Shown here piece after piece: positions 1-8,720 of a stretch of 64,000 nt of DNA; the stretch's first letter is position 1; every line of letters begins with the position of its first letter. The notes below the pieces were generated by a model. It did not search any database. It was not told where the DNA came from and was given only the letters and a program-made list of their open reading frames with translations. The stretch spans positions 249,501 through 313,500 of the forward strand of contig NZ_QAJL01000006.1 in the NCBI RefSeq assembly GCF_003852525.1. Reading direction: 5' to 3'. The DNA comes from Pedobacter sp. KBW06. GTDB taxonomy: Bacteria > Bacteroidota > Bacteroidia > Sphingobacteriales > Sphingobacteriaceae. The position numbers were made by a program, and so were the translations under genes.

Positions 1-300
1 AAGCTGTATACCAATTGCCTGAAATACCAGGGAGCGATAGAGGCCTATTTTCCGCATAATACCAAAATCTCCCAGCCTCAGGGTGGTTTTATGTTATGGC
101 TGGAACTGGACCAGAAAATTGATACTGCCGAATTGTATGACCGCGCACTCCAGCAAAATATCAGTTATGCACCCGGCCGGATGTTCAGTCAATACAACCA
201 ATACAACAATTGTATGCGGCTAAATTTTGCCCTGGGATGGAACACAAAACTGGAAGCTGATCTTAAACGCCTGGGTAAAATTGTTAAAGCAGCGATGTAA
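1..300 (+). CDS. PLP-dependent aminotransferase-like protein, MocR type (3' end only)
   Basis: Only the last 99 codons lie in the window; the frame is open from base 1 to the TAA at 298-300. The peptide has the C-terminal small-domain signature of class I/II aminotransferases as found in MocR-type GntR regulators: a PQGGFMLWLEL stretch, then YAPGRMFS and a closing NCMRLNFAL with the conserved Arg that in this family binds the substrate carboxylate. A stand-alone aminotransferase cannot be excluded because the N-terminal part is outside the window. It converges on the GH51 remnant, and the reading frames overlap by about 17 bases. Confidence 0.75.
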   Translation, partial: KLYTNCLKYQGAIEAYFPHNTKISQPQGGFMLWLELDQKIDTAELYDRALQQNISYAPGRMFSQYNQYNNCMRLNFALGWNTKLEADLKRLGKIVKAAM

Positions 301-926
301 TTTCATTAAAGTCTCTGTCCAGTGGTAATAGCTGTTTTTTTCCTTCCATAAAGGTGGCATATTTCCTCCGCAACCCCAGGCTTCATTTCCTACTCCCCAG
401 AATTTTACTTCCCATGGTTTTTCCTGTCCGTTTTTAACCCGCAGGTCGGACATCGGGCTCCGGCCCTCAAAATTGACATATTGCACCCAGTCTGCCAGCT
501 CCTGAACGGTACCACTTCCGGTATTCCCGGCCAGGTAAGGTTCCGTACCCAGCAGTTTACACATGTTCAGAAAGTCGTGGGTCCCAAAACTATTGTCTTC
601 TGTTATGCCACCCCACATGGTGTTTACAACTGAAGGGCGCTGGTCTTTAGGTCCGATTCCATCTTTCCAATGGTACCGGTCTGCGAAACATCCACCAGGC
701 CACCTCAGGTTGGGAATGCTCAGTTTTTTTAAAGCGGCAATGATGTCATTTCTTACGCCTGCCGTATTCGGGATTTTGGAATTCTCCCCTACATAAAACC
801 CATTTGTCCGGAGGCTTGATCTGTTTGCAGGGTTACCGTAGTTTACTGTGCGTTTAGTGATTGGCTAATGCCCAGAATAATCAGGAAAACGCTGAGCTTA
901 TGAAATAGATTTTTTTTGAACATCAT
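284..926 (-). pseudogene. Decayed GH51 alpha-L-arabinofuranosidase
   Basis: Three reading frames together resemble the N-terminal half of a secreted GH51 enzyme. Frame one (926 to about 801) encodes a signal peptide, MMFKKNLFHKLSVFLIILG then ISQSLNAQ, an in-frame TAA at 843-845 and the mature start TTVTLQTDQASGQ. Frame two (about 801 to 340) encodes the family-typical GFYVGENSKIPNT, LRWPGGCFADRYHW, EDNSFGTHDF and GVGNEAWGCGGNM, including the acid/base Glu of the GNE motif. Frame three resumes with RKYATF, matching the YRxYATF that normally follows about a dozen residues later, and stops at 284. The gene therefore carries a stop, two deletions with frameshifts, and lacks the nucleophile half. 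An intact GH51 lies at 40849-42831, so the function is probably covered. Frame-three residues after RKYATF do not resemble GH51. Confidence 0.85.
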
Positions 927-946
927 GATGAAATGTATAGCAGGGA

Positions 947-2362
947 CTAGCGCTCTTTGTTGGTTTTAAGTTTAGCAATCACATAGTAAACCGGAATCCC
1001 GATCAATGTGATGATTAAACCTGGCCAGGTAAAACGGGGTTTATAAATGATCAACAGGATACAAAAGGCAAGTCCCATCACGATATAGATCAATGGCAAA
1101 ACCGGATATCCGAAAGCCTTGTATGGCCGTTCTATACCAGGTCGCTTTTTCCGGAGGATAAAAATCCCTCCTATGGTCAGCATGTAAAACATCACCACCA
1201 CAAAGGAGATCATGTCCAGCAAATCTCCATATTTGCCACTAAGGCACCAGAGGCAGGCCACCAAACACTGAATCCAAAGGCCAAAAGCCGGCACCGAATT
1301 CCTGTTCAGCGTACCCACTTTTTTAAAGAAAAGGCCATCTTTAGCCATGGAGTAATATACCCTGGCCCCTGCCATGATCAATCCGTTATTGCATCCGAAG
1401 GTAGAGACCATGATCATCAGTGCGATGATCACTGTTCCGGATGAGCCGAAGATCACCTGGGCAGCAGAAACCGCTACCCGATCCTTATCCGCATGTCCGA
1501 TATCATGAAGGCAAAGGACTCCTGTATACATGATATTGGTTAAAATGTATAAGACCGTGACCATGATCGTCCCCAGTGCCAGACTCAGACCGATGTTTCT
1601 CTTTGGATTTTTAATCTCACCGGCTACGAAGGTCACATTGTGCCAGGAGTCGCTGCTGAAAATGGAACCGACCATTGCTGCTGCAATGGCACCAAAGGCG
1701 GCCAATGTTGTATAAGTACCTATCCCTGTTGATCCTGCAAGTGGTTTTAATTCCCAGGCATCTTTCCAGTTGAGCTCCCAGACTTCTTTTTTCATAAAGA
1801 ATAAACCGAATACAATCAGGCCGAAAAGACTGAGCAATTTAGCCATGGTAAAGAAAGTCTGGATCGATTTGCCTGCATTTACCCCCCTGCTGTTTACATA
1901 AGTTAACACCACAATGATGACAATGGCCAGCAGTTGTGCAGGAGAAATCTGGAGGAAGCCGAGATCAAACAAGACCTGATCTTCGCTAAACTGAGGCAGC
2001 AGGTAGGCCGTAAATTTGGCAAAAGCAACCCCCACTGCGGCGATCGTTGCCGTTTGGATTACCGTAAAAAAACTCCAGCCGTAGAGGAAACTGACCAAAG
2101 GATTGTAAGCCTCTTTTAAATACACATACTGTCCTCCTGCTTTCGGATACATGGAACTCAGTTCTCCGTAACTTAAGGCCGCTGTTAAGGTCATAAATCC
2201 GGTGATCAGCCAAACCACCAGCAACCAACTCGAGCTCCCCACATTTCTGGTAATGTCTGCACTGACAATAAATATCCCTGATCCGATCATGCTGCCCGCA
2301 ACGAGCATGGTCGCATCGATTAGCCGGAGTGAAGACTTAAATTCTGTAGGTTGTGGTTTCAT
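947..2362 (-). CDS. APC-superfamily amino acid permease
   Basis: A 471-residue polytopic inner-membrane protein with about 12 hydrophobic segments. It opens with the APC hallmark SLRLIDATMLVAGSMIGSGIFIVSADI, split around the GSGIF substrate-backbone motif in TM1, and has the family helix YPKAGGQYVYLKEAY (residues about 74-88) and FVAGEIKNPKRNI after TM6. It resembles the L-type/cationic amino acid exchanger branch; the substrate cannot be read from the sequence. It sits 33 bp downstream of the DUF885 gene, so the two probably form one operon in which peptides or amino acids are processed and imported. The start ATG is preceded by an A/C-only leader containing ACCAAACCAACC, like several other genes here. 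Confidence 0.85.
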   Translation of the reverse strand: MKPQPTEFKSSLRLIDATMLVAGSMIGSGIFIVSADITRNVGSSSWLLVVWLITGFMTLTAALSYGELSSMYPKAGGQYVYLKEAYNPLVSFLYGWSFFTVIQTATIAAVGVAFAKFTAYLLPQFSEDQVLFDLGFLQISPAQLLAIVIIVVLTYVNSRGVNAGKSIQTFFTMAKLLSLFGLIVFGLFFMKKEVWELNWKDAWELKPLAGSTGIGTYTTLAAFGAIAAAMVGSIFSSDSWHNVTFVAGEIKNPKRNIGLSLALGTIMVTVLYILTNIMYTGVLCLHDIGHADKDRVAVSAAQVIFGSSGTVIIALMIMVSTFGCNNGLIMAGARVYYSMAKDGLFFKKVGTLNRNSVPAFGLWIQCLVACLWCLSGKYGDLLDMISFVVVMFYMLTIGGIFILRKKRPGIERPYKAFGYPVLPLIYIVMGLAFCILLIIYKPRFTWPGLIITLIGIPVYYVIAKLKTNKER

Positions 2363-2395
2363 GAAAGTTTGGTTGGTTTGGTCTATGGTTGCTGC

Positions 2396-4171
2396 TTACC
2401 TATTGAAATTGTAAAATTGCCATTGGGTGCTGAAATCCCTTTTTAAAGACTGTCCGGTTAAGGCTGCCCTGACCATCTCTATAGGAATCAGGTTTTCCTT
2501 CATCACCCGCTCATGAAATTCTGTATAAGTCATTTTTCCGCTGTCTACCAGTTCGTGTTTCAGCGCCATCAGCTGCAATCCTCCAATCATATAAGCCACC
2601 TGATATAATGGGCTGTAGCCCCCTTCAAAAGACCTCCGCACTTCTCCTTCGGCATTGGCCGGCTCATGCCCTACCCGGTCTACCAGGAAGTCGACACACT
2701 GCCCTGGTGTCCATTTACCCAAATGATAATTGAGGGAGAAAATGATCCTCGCGCAGCGGTGCATCCTCCAGAACAACATGCCGATCCGCTCTTCCGGGCT
2801 TTTAGCAAAACCTTTATCGTACAACAGCAGTTCCCAGTAGAGGGTCCATCCTTCGATTCCAAAGGGAGTGGTAAAAAGCTCCCGGTAATTCTTGTACCTG
2901 CTGTTCATATAATATTGCAGGTGATGCCCCGGCAATAACTCATGCTGAACTGTCCCTCTTGAAAAATAAGGATTGTTGCCCCGCATGCTCATCAGTTTAT
3001 CTTCATCGGTCATAGCCGCTGTCGGATACGAAATACTGATTTCCCGGCCTCCTGTAAAAAAAGGGTTGACCAGCTGCCTTTCTGCCGACATCATGACCAT
3101 GCCCCAGGTTTCTTTTGCCAGCTCAGGAATGTTCATTAAATTCTGTTTTTTGATAAAATCCAGCGCATCGTCCTGCAATTGTACAATCAGTTCGGGCTGT
3201 TTGCCCGGTGGCACAAAACTTTGTTTCACCTTCTCCTGGGCTTTCTTCCAGTCTTTGCCGAAACCCATTTCTGCCGAGGCCTTTAACAACTCCTGGTCGC
3301 AAAATGCAAATTCCTTCTCTGCGATTTTAAGGAGTTCCTCCGGGCCATAGGGAATCATTTCCGCCTTCAATTGCGCAGTCAGCTCTGCCTGCCCTATCGG
3401 GTTTCCTTTTATTCCATAATTGCTGTCTTTTGGAGCAGCAGGTGCTTCGCTTTGTTTTTCGGAAAACAGGGAAGCATAATTATTTAAGGCCAGCGTCAAT
3501 GTTTCATAGGGCTTCGGCAGCCACCAATCGAATAAAGGATCGTAACCTTTATAGAATTCATAAACACCTCTTAATCTCGTTTTCAGGCCATATATTACGT
3601 CTTTGATGGTTTTTATCTGCGCTTTGTTCAGCGTGTTTTTTTGGAGCGATGTGGCATTAAAAGCCGCTACTTCTTTTGTAACCGCATTTAACTTTGCAGC
3701 TACCGCCGGCCAGTCCATGGCTTTTCCCCTCCGCCTTTCCTTTTCGATCGCATAAATTTCAGCAGCAAAGGGAATGTATTTGAGGATCGCCTTTTCATTC
3801 AGCTCTGCTTTTTCCAGGCCTGCGATTTCTTTATTAATTTCCTTTTTCAGCAAGAGGTAATCTACTTTTCCATATACACTGAAAGCGTCAAATTGCAGCT
3901 GTTCCATTTTTTTCAGGTATTCTTTTTGAACGCTGAGCAGACGGCTCCGCTGTTCAGGCGAATACCAGACACGCGCGATGTCCGGATAAGTGCCCTCAAT
4001 CACGTAGGGCCAGTAAAAATCCTGAATGGCTTTGACATCCTGTTGATAGGTAATGATGGTGGTCCCCATTTCGCTGGTTTGCTCGTAGAGACTGGATGCT
4101 GCTTTTTCCTGTGAAAAAATAACTGAGGGCAATAAGCACATCATGAGCAGTAATTGGTATGGTTTATTCAT
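2396..4171 (-). CDS. DUF885-family secreted protein, metallopeptidase-like
   Basis: A 591-residue protein starting with the signal peptide MNKPYQLLLMMCLLPSVIFS, so it is exported. The C-terminal half has the DUF885 signature TVQHELLPGHHLQYY, an HExxPGHH motif resembling zinc-peptidase helices, followed by an FGIEGWTLYWELLLYD block in which the downstream Glu is a plausible third ligand. DUF885 members are predicted rather than proven peptidases. Length is normal for the family and no break is visible. It is the first gene of an operon with the APC permease and has a 75-bp control region (4216-4290) matching the one in front of the neighbouring AraC gene, so induction by that regulator is likely. 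Confidence 0.8.
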   Translation of the reverse strand: MNKPYQLLLMMCLLPSVIFSQEKAASSLYEQTSEMGTTIITYQQDVKAIQDFYWPYVIEGTYPDIARVWYSPEQRSRLLSVQKEYLKKMEQLQFDAFSVYGKVDYLLLKKEINKEIAGLEKAELNEKAILKYIPFAAEIYAIEKERRRGKAMDWPAVAAKLNAVTKEVAAFNATSLQKNTLNKAQIKTIKDVIYGLKTRLRGVYEFYKGYDPLFDWWLPKPYETLTLALNNYASLFSEKQSEAPAAPKDSNYGIKGNPIGQAELTAQLKAEMIPYGPEELLKIAEKEFAFCDQELLKASAEMGFGKDWKKAQEKVKQSFVPPGKQPELIVQLQDDALDFIKKQNLMNIPELAKETWGMVMMSAERQLVNPFFTGGREISISYPTAAMTDEDKLMSMRGNNPYFSRGTVQHELLPGHHLQYYMNSRYKNYRELFTTPFGIEGWTLYWELLLYDKGFAKSPEERIGMLFWRMHRCARIIFSLNYHLGKWTPGQCVDFLVDRVGHEPANAEGEVRRSFEGGYSPLYQVAYMIGGLQLMALKHELVDSGKMTYTEFHERVMKENLIPIEMVRAALTGQSLKRDFSTQWQFYNFNR

Positions 4172-4215
4172 TTAGTGGTCTTTGGTTTGGTTGGTATCAG
4201 GTGTTGAATATCAAG

Positions 4216-4290
4216 GTACAGATATTAAATTTCCGGTCAGAAATTCGACCGTAATTGGTTAGGATACGGTCAAAAGACGTTAATATCTGT
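4216..4290 (-). promoter_or_regulatory. Putative AraC-family control region of the DUF885-APC operon
   Basis: Read on the minus strand, this 75-bp stretch aligns without gaps to 5258-5332 upstream of the AraC gene. Conserved blocks are ATATTA at the distal end, TTGACCG with AT and TAACC after it, and TTAATATCTGTAC at the proximal end, 45 bp before the DUF885 start. Here the outer blocks also form the inverted pair ACAGATATTAA and TTAATATCTGT. The equal spacing in two promoters next to a single AraC gene points to a shared activator site. Confidence 0.6.
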
Positions 4291-4301
4291 TGTATTTAAG
4301 G

Positions 4302-5204
4302 TCAGCCGGCAATGCTGTTTATTCGGCTAACGTTATTGTACTCATCGATATAGGCTCTTGGCGAGCGTCCGATTAAATTCTTAAATACCCTGTTGAAGTT
4401 GGCAATGCTATTGAAGCCGGCTTTATAAGCAATACCTGAAATACAGTCGGGTTTATCATCAGAGACCAGGCTTTTGCAGGCATCATTGATCCGCACCTCA
4501 TTTAAAAAAGAGATGAAGGTATGTCCGGTATGTTTTTTGAAATAACGGCAAAAGGCCTGAGGGGTCATGTAAGCGGCATTGGCCACATCTTCCAGGTCAA
4601 TGCGGTTGTTATAATTGCGCATGATGAAATTAATGATGTTGCTGAGCCTCATGCCTTCGTGTTCTGAAAGATTGGAAGAATAAAAGTCGGGGCAAAGGGG
4701 TTCTACCTCTTCCTCTACCCTTTGCAATCCTTCCATTAGATTAAGAAAAGCGAATAAAACAGCCGATCCGCTTGCTTCATGTAATTCCTGCATGCGTTCA
4801 GATAACAGCGCAGTATAGCTTTCCGGAACCTTAAAGCCATGTTTGTTGTTCTTCAGAAAGGAGCTGGCCGTATTCAGTTCAGGCATTTTGAACAAGCCAG
4901 CTAACCGTCCGTCAGGGTTGAAATAAACAGAACTGGCCTTGATGCATTTACTTTCATCCCCTACAAAATATTCGGGATTACTCTTGAATAAATGAGGAAG
5001 GTTTGCGCCGATTAAGAAAAGGTCCCCGGAACGGAAGGCATGCATGTTATTGCCGGCAATAAGGGTACCCTCTCCCCGCTCTACCCAGGTAATCTGCCAT
5101 TCCTCATGACGGTGAAGGTATTGATAGAAATAAGGCAATTCAATCTGTTCGGATATTACACTTTTATCATCCGGTACAAGCAAAGTAAAAGGCAGCACTT
5201 TCAT
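4302..5204 (-). CDS. AraC-family transcriptional regulator
   Basis: A 300-residue cytoplasmic regulator. The N-terminal 150 residues read as a cupin-like ligand domain (HRHEEWQITWVERGEGTLIAGN, split around the HRHEE motif, then FRSGDLFLIGANLPH). The C-terminal ~100 residues hold two helix-turn-helix units typical of AraC: DLEDVANAAYMTPQAFCRYF and ISGIAYKAGFNSIANFNRVF, ending in IGRSPRAYI. It lies between the DUF885-APC operon and the WGR gene, and its own upstream region shares a 75-bp layout with the promoter of DUF885, suggesting autoregulation and control of that operon. The effector is unknown. It should not be read as the arabinose regulator of this cluster; that role fits the Nudix protein at 43983. 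Confidence 0.88.
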   Translation of the reverse strand: MKVLPFTLLVPDDKSVISEQIELPYFYQYLHRHEEWQITWVERGEGTLIAGNNMHAFRSGDLFLIGANLPHLFKSNPEYFVGDESKCIKASSVYFNPDGRLAGLFKMPELNTASSFLKNNKHGFKVPESYTALLSERMQELHEASGSAVLFAFLNLMEGLQRVEEEVEPLCPDFYSSNLSEHEGMRLSNIINFIMRNYNNRIDLEDVANAAYMTPQAFCRYFKKHTGHTFISFLNEVRINDACKSLVSDDKPDCISGIAYKAGFNSIANFNRVFKNLIGRSPRAYIDEYNNVSRINSIAG

Positions 5205-5257
5205 GGTCGGTTGTTTTGGTTAGCAGTTTGATTATTGAGCATCAATTGAGCATTAAT

Positions 5258-5332
5258 GTACAGATATTAACAGGTCTTGAAGAATTCTAGGGCAAAGAGG
5301 TTAAAATCCGGTCAACACCTGCTAATATACGT
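5258..5332 (-). promoter_or_regulatory. Putative autoregulatory region of the AraC gene
   Basis: Partner of the region at 4216-4290. On the minus strand it shows ATATTA, TTGACCG and TTTTAACC, then TTAATATCTGTAC, at exactly the same offsets over 75 bp, ending 54 bp before the AraC start. The best conserved pieces are the TTGACCG-to-AACC block and the 13-bp proximal block; the middle 20 bp differ. Two half-sites of an AraC dimer are the simplest reading. Confidence 0.6.
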
Positions 5333-5348
5333 CAAGTTAACGTTTATT
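5324..5348. promoter_or_regulatory. AraR-like palindrome in the AraC/WGR gap
   Basis: Arms AATATACGT and ACGTTTATT separated by the 7-bp spacer CAAGTTA, the 9-7-9 architecture of the araB operator (44742-44766) with one arm mismatch. It overlaps the distal end of the AraC control region, so part of the match could be explained by that site. It could affect either the AraC gene or the WGR gene. Confidence 0.4.
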
Positions 5349-5474
5349 AATCAGGATATAAAATCAGTTTTATAACTTTCAAAGTTCAGGTGTTTAAAAA
5401 TGACATCCGTTCAAATTAGCGTATCAAAGAAATTAATTTTACTTTAGGCGCATAAGGAATAAAACTATTTACCA

Positions 5475-6176
5475 ATGAAGAGAACGTTTTTAAATCAGGA
5501 AGGAGAATCGAACAAACTTTGGACTGTTGAATTATCAGGCAGTAGCTATACGGTTACCTTCGGTAAAGTAGGTGCAAAGGCCAGGGAAAACACAAAGCAG
5601 TTTCCCGATGAAAACAGTTGTACCAAAGAAGTGGAAAAGCTGATTGTGGACAAGCAACGCAGTGGTTATAAAGAATTATCTGAAGGTCAGGCCATCCCTG
5701 AAAAGACAGTTTCTGCCTATCGCCCGATGGACGAAGCCTTATTCTGGGAGGTCATCGCCGCTTTCAATTGGAAAAAAACCGGAGATGATGATGCTGTATT
5801 AAAACCGGCCTTAAAAAAACTGGTTGCAATGGAAGTAACAGACATTCAGCAATTCGCTGAAATTCTTTCGGAAAAGCTGTACCAGCTGGATGGTCTTGCT
5901 TATGCCTCCAATATTGGCCCGGATTCTTATCAGGATGGCAAACATTTTTCGGTGGATTATTTCCTGTATGTGCGCTGCTGTGTGGTGGCAAACGGAAAAG
6001 AATATTATGAGCTTGTACGTCATAACCCAACTGAAATGCCGGAGGAAATGGACTTTGAGGCTTTACTATATCTGGCAGATGAAGCCTATAATCAAAAGAT
6101 GGGAACGGAAGATGAGAATTTGTTCACCAGGCTTTCCTATGAAACCTATAGCAATGAAAAAGGCTGGCCGGCATAA
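5475..6176 (+). CDS. WGR-domain and DUF4240-like protein
   Basis: A 233-residue, probably cytoplasmic protein. Residues 1-75 form a WGR domain (NKLWTVELSGSSYTVTFGKV, then GAKARENTKQF and a Lys-rich helix), a fold also found in PARPs and in bacterial MolR-type proteins, thought to bind nucleic acid. Residues 80-200 resemble DUF4240 (MDEALFWEVIAAFNW near residue 84), a domain of unknown function. There is no signal peptide or membrane segment. It is transcribed alone, opposite to AraC, and ends in a hairpin shared with GH127. No link with sugar use is visible. Confidence 0.75.
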   Translation: MKRTFLNQEGESNKLWTVELSGSSYTVTFGKVGAKARENTKQFPDENSCTKEVEKLIVDKQRSGYKELSEGQAIPEKTVSAYRPMDEALFWEVIAAFNWKKTGDDDAVLKPALKKLVAMEVTDIQQFAEILSEKLYQLDGLAYASNIGPDSYQDGKHFSVDYFLYVRCCVVANGKEYYELVRHNPTEMPEEMDFEALLYLADEAYNQKMGTEDENLFTRLSYETYSNEKGWPA

Positions 6177-6198
6177 CTGCCGGCCATTGCTCTTTTAT
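6155..6198. terminator. Bidirectional terminator between WGR gene and GH127
   Basis: Perfect 9-bp arms TGGCCGGCA (6165-6173) and TGCCGGCCA (6178-6186) enclose a 4-base loop. The plus side is followed by TTGCTCTTTTATTT and the minus side by GCCTTTTTC, so it can serve both convergent genes. The WGR stop codon lies across the end of the first arm and the loop. Confidence 0.75.
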
Positions 6199-8585
6199 TT
6201 CACTTTCCATTCATGAATACCTGAGGATTGTTCCTTTGGAAGTTGAACTTCAAGTTTCAATGCACTGGTGTTTACCGGTTTAAATTTCAGCACATTAAAT
6301 TTGTCTTTAGCGATTCCCGAATCATTGATGACTTCAACCGGCAGCCATTTCCCTTCTTTCAAATACAGGACCTGATAAGAAACCGGAATGCGGCAACCTC
6401 CCCAGGGTTGATCGTCATACCAATAGACTGCAGATTCTGAAACGGTTTGCGCTTCCGCGAAATCATATTGTACATACTCTTTACTGTTCTTTTTTGGCCA
6501 CCAATGCAGATAGGGATAATTGGTGTCTTTTGAATCTACCGGCTCGTACTGATCTCTGATGGCTTCCATCAGTCGCGGGTTATCTGAGGAAGAGCTGACC
6601 TTGCTTAGCGAAGCAATGGTGGGTGCAGGTTGTGGCCTGGCCGAAGAAGCTTCATAAGGAATCCAAACGGTCATGTCGCTTGGGCCGCGATTGGCCCAGG
6701 CATAATATGGAATGGCAGTTACCTTTTGCTTTACTTCAATCAGTTCATCCGAATTCAGCTGTCTTTTGGTACCGGTCCCTTCTACCGAGATCTCCTGGAT
6801 TTCATTTAATTTATCTTTGTTAAATGCAGTGCTTACTTTCGCATTTTTGTCGACCATGATGTTTTGAACCAGGCCATCTTTATTGTCCGGTCCTTCCAGG
6901 CAATATACGATTGGTCCGCGCTGAAAAGCAAATCTGCCCACATCGTCTTTTACTTTTGCATTGGCTACGACCTTTTCTACCTCCATCGGCAGGTCGAGTG
7001 TCAGCTGATCTCCTTTTTTCCATTTGCGTTCTACAACTGCATAACCTTTGATCATTTGATAAGTGGCAGGTTTGCTATTGAGCAATAATTTAAAGGATGC
7101 TTTAGAAGGATTCATATAGCTATACAGATCACCAGGTACCGGCGAATGCGCAGCCCATCCCGGAATGCGGATATGGAGGGCGAACGTGGATGACTTTTCA
7201 GGGTCAATGGTTAATGCTACTTTTCCATTCCATGGGTAGCCGGTGGCTTGACTAAGCTTTACTTTTGTGGCCTTAAGGTTTATATCAGCATTATTGCTCA
7301 TGAACAAGTTCACATAAAGGTCATTGTTGTTCTGTGCATATACATAGCCCGGTACAGAGGGCAAAAACCGTGTCATGTTAGAGATACAGCAGGCACAGGA
7401 AAACCAGGCACTGCGCTGGTGCTGATGCATAGAAGCCAGTGGATTCGGGTAAAAGAAGCGGTCGCCGCTTAAAGATACTCCCGAAAGTAAACCATTGTAC
7501 AGTGTTCTTTCCAATACATCCATGTATTTCGCATCCCCATGCAACTGGAACATTCTGCTGTTCCAGTAAATGTTGGCGATGGCCGCACAGGTTTCCGCAT
7601 AGGCAGACATGTTTGGCAATTGGTAAGCTTCGCCGAAAGCTTCTCCATTACCGGTAGCGCCTATGCCACCTGTGATGTATAACTTTTTATAGACCACATC
7701 TTCCCAGATTTTATCGATGGCATTCAGGTAATTCTGATCACCGGTCAGCGCGGCCACATCAGCCATTCCGGTATACATATAGGTGGCACGAACAGCATGC
7801 CCCACAGCGGTTTTCTGATCAACGACCCTGGCATTTGCCTGATTGTAGGCATCGCCTTTGGGGCCTCTCACATCGAGGAAAAACTTGGCCAGATCCAGGT
7901 ATTTTTGATTGCCGGTAATGCGATACAGGCGAACAAGACCGATTTCGACAATCTGATGGCCAGGATAGATCCGGAGTTTCCCCGGACCAAAATCCCTGAC
8001 CAGCAGATCGGCATTTTTGAGCGCGATATTTAATAAGGTACGTTTTCCTGTTGCTTCAAAATAAGCAGCTGCAGATTCATATAAATGGCCGGAATTGTAA
8101 AGTTCATGGCTCAGGTCTTCTTCCTTTTCCCATCTTTTGCTACCCACCCATTCATGGGGCTTCTTTACATTTGCCGTCCGGAAGGTATACAGGTAACCGT
8201 CCTTTTCCTGTGCTTTGCCGATGATTGTAATCAGGGAATCGATGTAAAGTTCCATTGCCGGATCTTTCTTCACCTGCATCGCGTACGAAGCGCCTTCAAT
8301 GACTTTGTAAACATCGGTATCATCAAAGGTAAACTGAGAAAGCGTCCCTCCTTCCACTTCATGTGCTGCCATCCGGAAATTGTTGATCCGGCCGTTCTCT
8401 TCACACTTCTGCAAAGTATAAGGAATGGTAACCGCAGCATTTACCTGCATTTTCGGTGCCCAGAACTGATCATTTACATGTACATGCGTAAAAGCAACAG
8501 GCTGGATCGGATAGTCTTTTTTCTGCTGTGCCCCCGCAGGGAGTACAGCTGTTCCGGCAGCCAGTATCAGGAGTAATGATTTCAT
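6195..8585 (-). CDS. GH127 beta-L-arabinofuranosidase (DUF1680)
   Basis: Predicted exo-enzyme that removes beta-linked L-arabinofuranose. From the start MKSLLLILAAGTAVLPAGAQ at 8585 (796 residues) it has a signal peptide; an upstream ATG at 8600 and a longer frame to 8669 exist, but the AACCAACCAAG leader directly before 8585 matches leaders of other genes here. The GH127 zinc-thiolate site is visible: a Glu in GEAFGEAY, Cys in YAETCAA, and the pair Cys399-Cys400 in WFSCACC, the first being the expected nucleophile. The C-terminal part (about 640-796) looks like a beta-sandwich with YDDQPWGGCRIP. It is the last gene of PUL 1 in order, with 135 bp before it and possibly its own promoter. Confidence 0.9.
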   Translation of the reverse strand: MKSLLLILAAGTAVLPAGAQQKKDYPIQPVAFTHVHVNDQFWAPKMQVNAAVTIPYTLQKCEENGRINNFRMAAHEVEGGTLSQFTFDDTDVYKVIEGASYAMQVKKDPAMELYIDSLITIIGKAQEKDGYLYTFRTANVKKPHEWVGSKRWEKEEDLSHELYNSGHLYESAAAYFEATGKRTLLNIALKNADLLVRDFGPGKLRIYPGHQIVEIGLVRLYRITGNQKYLDLAKFFLDVRGPKGDAYNQANARVVDQKTAVGHAVRATYMYTGMADVAALTGDQNYLNAIDKIWEDVVYKKLYITGGIGATGNGEAFGEAYQLPNMSAYAETCAAIANIYWNSRMFQLHGDAKYMDVLERTLYNGLLSGVSLSGDRFFYPNPLASMHQHQRSAWFSCACCISNMTRFLPSVPGYVYAQNNNDLYVNLFMSNNADINLKATKVKLSQATGYPWNGKVALTIDPEKSSTFALHIRIPGWAAHSPVPGDLYSYMNPSKASFKLLLNSKPATYQMIKGYAVVERKWKKGDQLTLDLPMEVEKVVANAKVKDDVGRFAFQRGPIVYCLEGPDNKDGLVQNIMVDKNAKVSTAFNKDKLNEIQEISVEGTGTKRQLNSDELIEVKQKVTAIPYYAWANRGPSDMTVWIPYEASSARPQPAPTIASLSKVSSSSDNPRLMEAIRDQYEPVDSKDTNYPYLHWWPKKNSKEYVQYDFAEAQTVSESAVYWYDDQPWGGCRIPVSYQVLYLKEGKWLPVEVINDSGIAKDKFNVLKFKPVNTSALKLEVQLPKEQSSGIHEWKVK

Positions 8586-8720
8586 CTTGGTTGGTTTCAT
8601 GTGGTGTTTTCTTGAAGTATTGGATCTATAAATCTGAATGTAAAAGTATAGAACCCGCCGGTTGATCAATGCTCAAAATTTAACCAGATGGGGTTGTATC
8701 TTAACCCTCCCCCGGATTAC

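Noticed and set aside
4302..5204. The AraC-family gene as the arabinose regulator of the cluster
   Set aside because: Its paired control sites lie at its own promoter and at DUF885-APC, not at the ara genes, and a Nudix AraR sits beside araB with matching operators.
8085..8576. Plus-strand open frame of 163 codons opposite GH127
   Set aside because: Antisense to a conserved catalytic gene, no promoter or start context and no family resemblance.
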